From Paraburkholderia sp. LEh10 (lineage in GTDB: Bacteria > Pseudomonadota > Gammaproteobacteria > Burkholderiales > Burkholderiaceae): DNA of 36,993 nucleotides. This document shows positions 32,343-36,993 of the stretch, piece by piece. The first letter of the stretch is position 1. Each line of letters starts with the position of its first letter. Location: positions 1 through 36,993 of the forward strand of contig NZ_JAGIPX010000073.1 in assembly GCF_017814945.1 (NCBI RefSeq). Direction: 5' to 3'. Position numbers and translations under genes: made by a program. Under the pieces are notes generated by a model. It did no database searches and was not told where the DNA came from. It saw only the letters and a list, made by a program, of their open reading frames with translations.

Positions 32343-32690
32343 GGGCAGGCGGCGTTGGGGGCTGCGGAAAGGGGATTCGAACCGGGTCCGCGAACGCGCA
32401 ACCCGTATCGCAGTCGTTCGATCCCGCCGAGATCGAACACGGCCAGTTTGACGCGCATCTGCCGCCGTTCGGCATCGCTATAGCGCCGCTCGTCGTTGTG
32501 GTCCGCGCGAGCTTCGCGATGAATATGATCGCGTGGCCGCGTATCGATCCATCGTATCTCGCCGATGCGCGTTGGGGCGGGACGCTCTAGCTACGATTGG
32601 GCTGCGTGCAACTCGCAGGTCCGGGCGGGCATCTTCAACGATGCCGCCCGGACGCAACCCGCCCGAATGAAGCCACAGGCGGTAGCCAAA
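32343..32690. other. Intergenic region between convergent dehydratase and prpF genes
   Basis: 348 bases without a credible gene; small frames lack ribosome-binding sites and motifs. Two T-loop-like strings occur (around 32378 on the minus strand and 32418 on the plus strand) but neither folds as a tRNA arm. A strong hairpin lies at 32621-32651. Confidence 0.45.
32621..32651 (-). terminator. Candidate terminator of the prp operon
   Basis: CCGGGCGG(G)CATC at 32621-32633 pairs with GATGCCGCCCGG at 32640-32651, a 12-bp stem with one bulged base and a 6-base loop. It starts 39 bases past the prpF stop on the minus strand. The following minus-strand bases are not U-rich, so it may be a Rho-assisted end or an mRNA-protecting hairpin. 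Confidence 0.45.
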
Positions 32691-33875
32691 TCAAACGGCG
32701 GGCACCCGCACCCACCCTTCCATCAACACGCGCGCGCTGCGGCTCATGACGGCCTTCTTCACCGCCCACTCGCCGTCGATTTCACTCGCCTCGGCGCCCA
32801 CCCGCAGTGTCCCTGACGGATGACCGAAGCGCACCGCCTGACGCTCGCCGCCGCCCGCCGCGAGATTCACGAGCGTGCCCGGAATCGCCGCTGCCGTGGC
32901 GATGGCGACAGCCGCCGTGCCCATCATCGCGTGATGCAGCTTGCCCATCGACATCGCGCGCACGAGCAGATCGACATCGCCCGCATTGACCGGCTTGCCG
33001 CTCGACGCCGTGTAATCCGCCGGGCGCGCGACGAACGCGACTTTCGGCGTGTGCTGGCGGCTCGCGATTTCATCGAGGTTCTTGATGAGCCCCATGCGCA
33101 GCGCGCCATGCGCGCGAATCGTCTCGAACTTCTTCAGCGCCGCTTCGTCGCTGTTGATGGCGTCCTGCAGTTCCGTGCCCGCGTAGCCGATCGCGTCGGC
33201 ATTCACGAAGATCGTCGGAATGCCCGCGTTGATCATCGTGGCCTTGAGCGTGCCGACGCCCGGCACGTCGAGATCGTCGACGAGATGGCCCGTCGGGAAC
33301 ATCGCACCCTGGGCGCCTTCTTCTTCGGCGGCCGGGTCGAGGAATTCGAGCTGGACTTCAGCGGCGGGGAATGTCACGCCGTCGAGCTCGAAGTCGCCCG
33401 TTTCCTGCACGGCGCCGTTGGTCATCGGCACGTGTGCGATGATCGTCTTGCCGATATTCGCCTGCCAGATGCGCACGATCGCGATGCCGTTATCCAGCAC
33501 GCGGTCGGGATCGATCAGCCCGCTGGTGATCGCGAACGGGCCCACGGCCGCCGACAGGTTGCCGCAGTTGCCGCTCCAGTCGACGAACGGCTTGTCGATC
33601 GCCACCTGGCCGAACAGGTAATCGACATCGTGATCGGGCTTGCTGCTCTTCGCGACGATCACCGTCTTGCTGGTGCTCGACGTCGCGCCCCCCATGCCGT
33701 CGATCTGCTTGCCGTATGGATCGGGGCTGCCGATCACGCGCATCAGCAATGCATCGCGCGCCGCGCCCGGCGTCTGCGCGGCTTCGGGCAGATCCTTGAG
33801 GCGGAAGAACACGCCTTTGCTGGTGCCGCCGCGAATGTAGGTCGCGGGAATCCTGATCTGAGGTGCGTGTGCCAT
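32691..33875 (-). CDS. prpF: 2-methylaconitate cis-trans isomerase PrpF (AcnD-accessory protein)
   Basis: This 394-residue cytosolic enzyme has the diaminopimelate-epimerase-like fold. It isomerises the methylaconitate formed by AcnD so that the methylcitrate cycle can proceed without PrpD. RIPATYIRGGTSKGVFF near 8-24, GGATSSTSKTVIVAK with Lys70, and WSGNCGNLSAAVGPFAI with Cys104 correspond to the conserved substrate-binding lysine and cysteine region of PrpF. The length matches characterised members (about 395). The ATG at 33873-33875 is the family start, with AGGA 9 bases upstream; a frame running to 33935 would cross a long hairpin. It is the last gene of prpC-acnD-prpF, 84 bases after acnD. 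Confidence 0.95.
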   Translation of the reverse strand: MAHAPQIRIPATYIRGGTSKGVFFRLKDLPEAAQTPGAARDALLMRVIGSPDPYGKQIDGMGGATSSTSKTVIVAKSSKPDHDVDYLFGQVAIDKPFVDWSGNCGNLSAAVGPFAITSGLIDPDRVLDNGIAIVRIWQANIGKTIIAHVPMTNGAVQETGDFELDGVTFPAAEVQLEFLDPAAEEEGAQGAMFPTGHLVDDLDVPGVGTLKATMINAGIPTIFVNADAIGYAGTELQDAINSDEAALKKFETIRAHGALRMGLIKNLDEIASRQHTPKVAFVARPADYTASSGKPVNAGDVDLLVRAMSMGKLHHAMMGTAAVAIATAAAIPGTLVNLAAGGGERQAVRFGHPSGTLRVGAEASEIDGEWAVKKAVMSRSARVLMEGWVRVPAV

Positions 33876-33892
33876 GTTTTGTGATCCTGATG

Positions 33893-33933
33893 CCTCTGAT
33901 GAGAGGCGGGCGGTGCATTGCGCACCGCCCGCC
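33893..33933 (-). repeat. Strong hairpin in the acnD-prpF gap
   Basis: GGCGGGCGGTGC at 33905-33916 and GCACCGCCCGCC at 33922-33933 form a perfect 12-bp stem with a 5-base loop. A second small stem, CCTCT/AGAGG, uses 33893-33897 and 33902-33906 and overlaps its base. The structure is transcribed within the operon, 30 bases before prpF, and has no U-tract, so it may tune prpF expression or protect the upstream message. Confidence 0.6.
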
Positions 33934-33959
33934 ATGATGCGTGAATGAAACGAAGCGCG

Positions 33960-36557
33960 TTACGCAACGGCCTTCGACGACTCCAGGAAGTCTTGTGCGA
34001 ATCGCTGCAGCACGCCGCCCGCTTCATAGATCGACACTTCTTCAGCCGTATCGAGACGGCAGGTGACGGCTGCTTCGACGCGCTCGCCGTTCGCACGATG
34101 GATCACGAGCGTGAGATCGGCGCGCGGCTTGCGCTCGCCGATCACATCGTAGGTTTCGGTGCCGTCGATGCCCAGCGTGAGACGGTTGACGCCCGGCTTG
34201 AACTCGAGCGGCAGCACGCCCATGCCGATCAGGTTCGTGCGGTGGATACGCTCGAAGCCTTCCGCGACGATCGCTTCCACGCCCGCGAGCCGCACGCCTT
34301 TCGCGGCCCAGTCGCGCGACGAACCCTGGCCGTAATCCGCGCCCGCAACGATGATGAGCGGCTGCTTGCGCTCCATGTAGGTTTCGATGGCCTCCCACAT
34401 GCGCGTGACCTTGCCTTCGGGTTCGATGCGCGCGAGCGACCCCTTCTTCTGCTGACCATCGACGACAGCCATTTCGTTGATCAGCGTCGGGTTCGCGAAT
34501 GTTGCGCGCTGCGCGGTGAGGTGATCGCCGCGATGCGTTGCGTACGAGTTGAAGTCCTCTTCGGGCAGGCCCATTTTCGCGAGGTATTCGCCCGCTGCGC
34601 TGTTCGCGAGAATCGCGTTCGACGGCGACAGGTGATCCGTCGTGATGTTGTCGCCGAGCACGGCGAGCGGGCGCATGCCCTGCAACGTGCGCTCGCCGGC
34701 GAGCGCGCCTTCCCAATAGGGCGGACGGCGAATATACGTGCTTTGCGCGCGCCAGTCGTACAGCGGGCTGATCGGCTCGCCGCTTGCGCGCGTGACGGCG
34801 AACATCGGCTCGTAGACCTTGCGGAACTGCTCGGGCTTCACGCTCGTCTTGACGATCGCGTCGATCTCTTCGTCGCTTGGCCAGATGTCCTTCAGATAGA
34901 CGGGCTTGCCGTCCTTGCCGGTGCCGAGCACATCGCGTTCGATGTCGAAGCGGATCGTGCCCGCAATCGCATACGCGACGACGAGCGGCGGCGATGCAAG
35001 AAACGCCTGCTTCGCATACGGGTGAATGCGGCCATCGAAATTGCGATTGCCCGACAGCACGGCCGTCGCGTACAGATCGCGATCGACGATTTCCTGCTGG
35101 ATCGCAGGATCGAGCGCGCCCGACATGCCGTTGCATGTCGTGCATGCAAACGCGACGATGCCGAAGCCGAGCTGTTCGAGCTCGGGCAGCAGCTTCGCTT
35201 CCTCCAGATACAGTTCGACGGCCTTCGATCCAGGCGCGAGCGACGACTTGACCCAGGGCTTGCGCGTCAGGCCGCGCGCATTCGCATTGCGCGCCAGCAA
35301 GCCCGCTGCGATCACATTGCGCGGATTGCTGGTATTCGTGCAGCTCGTGATCGCCGCGATGATGACGGCGCCATCGGGCATCTGGCCCGGCACTTCTTCC
35401 CATTTGCCCGCGATGCCGCGCTCGGCGAGCGCGGAAGTCGGCAGACGCTTGTGCGGGTTCGAGGGGCCCGCCATGTTGCGCACGACCGTCGACAGATCGA
35501 ACTTCAGCACGCGCTCGTACTCGGCGTGCTGAAGCGTTTCGGCCCACAGGCCCGCCGTCTTCGCGTATGTTTCGACGAGCTTCACTTGCGCGTCGTCGCG
35601 GCCCGTCAGGCGCAGATAGTCGATGGTCTGCTCGTCGATGAAGAACATCGCGGCCGTCGCGCCGTACTCGGGCGCCATGTTGGAGATCGTCGCGCGGTCG
35701 CCGAGCGTGAGGCTCGACGCGCCGACGCCGCGAAACTCCAGATACGCGCCGACCACTTTTTCCTTGCGCAGGAATTCCGTCAGCGCGAGCACGATGTCGG
35801 TTGCGGTGATGCCCGGCTGACGCTTGCCGGACAACTCGACGCCGACGATATCGGGCAGGCGCATCCACGACGCGCGGCCCAGCATCACGTTCTCCGCCTC
35901 CAGCCCGCCGACGCCGACGGCGATCACGCCGAGCGCATCGACGTGCGGCGTGTGGCTGTCCGTGCCGACGAGCGTATCGGGATACGCGACGCCATCGACG
36001 GCATGGATGACGGGCGACATCCGCTCCAGGTTGATCTGGTGCATGATGCCGTTGCCCGGCGGAATCACGTCGACGTTCTTGAACGCCTTCTTGGTCCAGT
36101 TGATGAAGTCGAAGCGGTCTTCGTTGCGCCGGTCTTCGATCGCGCGGTTCTTCGCGAACGCATCCGGGTCGAAGCCGCCGCATTCGACGGCGAGCGAGTG
36201 ATCGACGATCAGCTGCACGGGCACGACAGGGTTCACCTTCGCGGGGTCGCCGCCCTGGTCGGCGATCGCGTCGCGCAGCCCGGCGAGATCGACGAGGGCA
36301 GTCTGGCCGAGAATGTCATGACACACGACGCGCGCCGGAAACCACGGAAAATCCAGTTCGCGCTTGCGCTCGACGATCTGCTTGAGCGAATCCGTCAGCG
36401 TCGCCGGATCGCAGCGGCGCACGAGATTTTCCGCGTGCACGCGCGACGTGTACGGCAGCTTGTCGTAGGCGCCCGGTTGGATCGCCTCGACGGCGGCGCG
36501 TGTGTCGTAGTAGTCCAGCGACGTGCCGGGCAGCGGTTTGCGGTATGCAGTATTCAT
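33960..36557 (-). CDS. acnD: Fe/S-dependent 2-methylisocitrate dehydratase AcnD
   Basis: This 865-residue aconitase-family enzyme dehydrates 2-methylcitrate in propionate catabolism, working with PrpF. The N-terminus MNTAYRKPLPGTSLDYYDTRAAV is typical of AcnD (shown here in part). The three cluster cysteines are in SCTNTSNP (Cys406) and CTTCNGMSG (Cys472 and Cys475). HVDALGVIAVGVGG, DIVLALTEFLR and the swivelling C-terminal domain with ADYGQGSSRDWAAKG are the other family landmarks. The length matches AcnD and not the slightly longer AcnA. The ATG at 36555-36557 is the family start; a 5-codon-longer start at 36572 exists and neither has a clear Shine-Dalgarno. It lies 251 bases downstream of prpC, with a hairpin between. 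Confidence 0.96.
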   Translation of the reverse strand: MNTAYRKPLPGTSLDYYDTRAAVEAIQPGAYDKLPYTSRVHAENLVRRCDPATLTDSLKQIVERKRELDFPWFPARVVCHDILGQTALVDLAGLRDAIADQGGDPAKVNPVVPVQLIVDHSLAVECGGFDPDAFAKNRAIEDRRNEDRFDFINWTKKAFKNVDVIPPGNGIMHQINLERMSPVIHAVDGVAYPDTLVGTDSHTPHVDALGVIAVGVGGLEAENVMLGRASWMRLPDIVGVELSGKRQPGITATDIVLALTEFLRKEKVVGAYLEFRGVGASSLTLGDRATISNMAPEYGATAAMFFIDEQTIDYLRLTGRDDAQVKLVETYAKTAGLWAETLQHAEYERVLKFDLSTVVRNMAGPSNPHKRLPTSALAERGIAGKWEEVPGQMPDGAVIIAAITSCTNTSNPRNVIAAGLLARNANARGLTRKPWVKSSLAPGSKAVELYLEEAKLLPELEQLGFGIVAFACTTCNGMSGALDPAIQQEIVDRDLYATAVLSGNRNFDGRIHPYAKQAFLASPPLVVAYAIAGTIRFDIERDVLGTGKDGKPVYLKDIWPSDEEIDAIVKTSVKPEQFRKVYEPMFAVTRASGEPISPLYDWRAQSTYIRRPPYWEGALAGERTLQGMRPLAVLGDNITTDHLSPSNAILANSAAGEYLAKMGLPEEDFNSYATHRGDHLTAQRATFANPTLINEMAVVDGQQKKGSLARIEPEGKVTRMWEAIETYMERKQPLIIVAGADYGQGSSRDWAAKGVRLAGVEAIVAEGFERIHRTNLIGMGVLPLEFKPGVNRLTLGIDGTETYDVIGERKPRADLTLVIHRANGERVEAAVTCRLDTAEEVSIYEAGGVLQRFAQDFLESSKAVA

Positions 36558-36590
36558 GACGTAGGGACACATGCGGTGTTAATCGGGAGC

Positions 36591-36609
36591 GCCGCGCCGA
36601 CGGCGCGGC
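36591..36609 (-). repeat. GC-rich hairpin in the prpC-acnD gap
   Basis: GCCGCGCC at 36591-36598 and GGCGCGGC at 36602-36609 form a perfect 8-bp stem with a 3-base loop, 34 bases upstream of the acnD ATG. With 251 bases between prpC and acnD, the gap is long for an operon and the hairpin may be an attenuator or processing site. Confidence 0.5.
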
Positions 36610-36808
36610 ATTCCTTTGAGCGGAGGCTGTTTCGCTGCGGCTCTTCTCGCGAAGTTTAGCGCGTGAACGGGCAGCGGGGTGGAGCAAAAGGTGCGGCACG
36701 AAAAAGCAGCCCTGGCCCGCGGGTTGACGAGCCAAGGCCCAACTACGTCGCGTCTCTCGCGTCCGCGACAGTAACCATGTTGGCTGGGATCAGGCTGAGC
36801 GCCGATGC

Positions 36809-36993
36809 TCAGGCGCGCTTCGCGAGCGGCACGAACTCGAGATCGTCGGGACCCGTGTAATTCGCGCTCGGGCGGATGATCTTGTTGTCGATGCGCTGCT
36901 CGATGATATGCGCGGCCCAGCCGGAGGTGCGCGAAATCACGAACAGCGGCGTGAACATCGCGGTCGGCACGCCCATCATGTGGTACGACACGG
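36809..36993 (-). CDS. prpC: 2-methylcitrate synthase, C-terminal part (partial)
   Basis: The frame enters from the right edge and stops at 36809-36811. The visible 60 residues include YHMMGVPTAMFTPLFVISR, GWAAHIIEQRIDNKIIRPS and ANYTGPDDLEFVPL, the C-terminal signature of the methylcitrate-synthase branch of the citrate synthase family, with the R-P-S-A-x-Y-x-G motif near the end. PrpC condenses propionyl-CoA with oxaloacetate. The gene order prpC-acnD-prpF on one strand shows that this is the first part of a methylcitrate operon; prpB and prpR would be expected beyond the edge. Confidence 0.93.
   Translation of the reverse strand, partial: VSYHMMGVPTAMFTPLFVISRTSGWAAHIIEQRIDNKIIRPSANYTGPDDLEFVPLAKRA

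Noticed and set aside
32360..32440. tRNA-like T-loop strings in the dehydratase-prpF gap
   Set aside because: GGTTCGAATCCCC on the minus strand and GTTCGATCCCG on the plus strand look like T-arms, but the T-stem pairs do not form and no anticodon or acceptor arm can be drawn.
34042..36183. A 713-codon minus-strand frame within acnD
   Set aside because: Same strand but another frame; Arg-rich, low-complexity product typical of GC-rich shadow frames.
33945..36659. A 904-codon open frame on the plus strand opposite acnD
   Set aside because: It is the antisense shadow of acnD caused by strong third-position G/C bias; the product is Arg/Ala/His-rich without motifs, while the opposite strand encodes a complete AcnD.
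1..36993. CRISPR arrays, insertion sequences or integrase genes
   Set aside because: No regularly spaced repeats, transposase or integrase motifs, or terminal inverted repeats were seen anywhere in the window.

Overview
The window looks like chromosomal DNA of a betaproteobacterium of the Burkholderiaceae, most likely a Paraburkholderia or Caballeronia. The evidence is high GC with strong third-position G/C bias, OmpC-type porins that begin the mature chain with QSSVTLYG, a DUF4148 exported protein, a UPF0182 membrane protein, and a propionate (methylcitrate) operon of the prpC-acnD-prpF type. I found no phage, IS element, CRISPR array, rRNA or tRNA. Names rest on reading the translations; no database search was run.

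Layout. 1-77 is the 3' end of sdhB. 0.46-2.76 kb holds a SAM hydrolase divergent from an FAD-dependent oxidoreductase. 3.1-4.3 kb is a porin. 4.35-5.7 kb is a small alpha/beta-barrel protein divergent from a GlxA-type AraC regulator. 5.9-8.3 kb is a two-gene unit: an AapJ-like amino-acid binding protein followed by an ArsB/NhaD-type permease. 8.5-11.5 kb carries a PqiC-like lipoprotein, a DUF4239 membrane protein, a MetA-pathway outer-membrane protein and a small exported protein. 11.8-19.1 kb carries a second porin, a large GH63-like glycosidase, a frameshifted porin remnant, a DUF1254/DUF1214 protein and a second MetA-type barrel. 19.2-25.0 kb holds a YaiI/UPF0178 protein, a lipoprotein, RtcB RNA ligase with a membrane protein upstream, and UPF0182. 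25.6-29.1 kb has an FNR-family regulator with one cluster-ligand position altered, a DUF4148 protein, an unknown membrane protein and a GNAT-like protein. 29.35-30.2 kb is a yybP-ykoY manganese riboswitch with promoter in front of a TMEM165/GDT1-type manganese exporter. 30.4-32.3 kb is a sugar-acid pair (FAH-family hydrolase and L-2-keto-3-deoxyarabonate dehydratase). 32.7-36.99 kb is prpF-acnD-prpC' on the minus strand.

How the genes work together. Carbon metabolism brackets the window: SdhB at the left, methylcitrate-cycle enzymes at the right that feed succinate and pyruvate to the TCA cycle, and a pair for pentose-acid breakdown between. The middle is envelope-heavy: two intact porins and one dead one, two MetA-type barrels, two lipoproteins, several inner-membrane proteins and a binding protein. 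Most genes are single or two-gene units with their own Shine-Dalgarno sequences. Several intergenic regions hold strong inverted repeats that look like operators or RNA hairpins. The most interesting items are the riboswitch with a visible mutually exclusive helix, the FNR paralogue with Tyr in place of a cluster Cys, the binding protein paired with a non-ABC permease, the uncharacterised membrane protein/GNAT pair, and the porin fossil.
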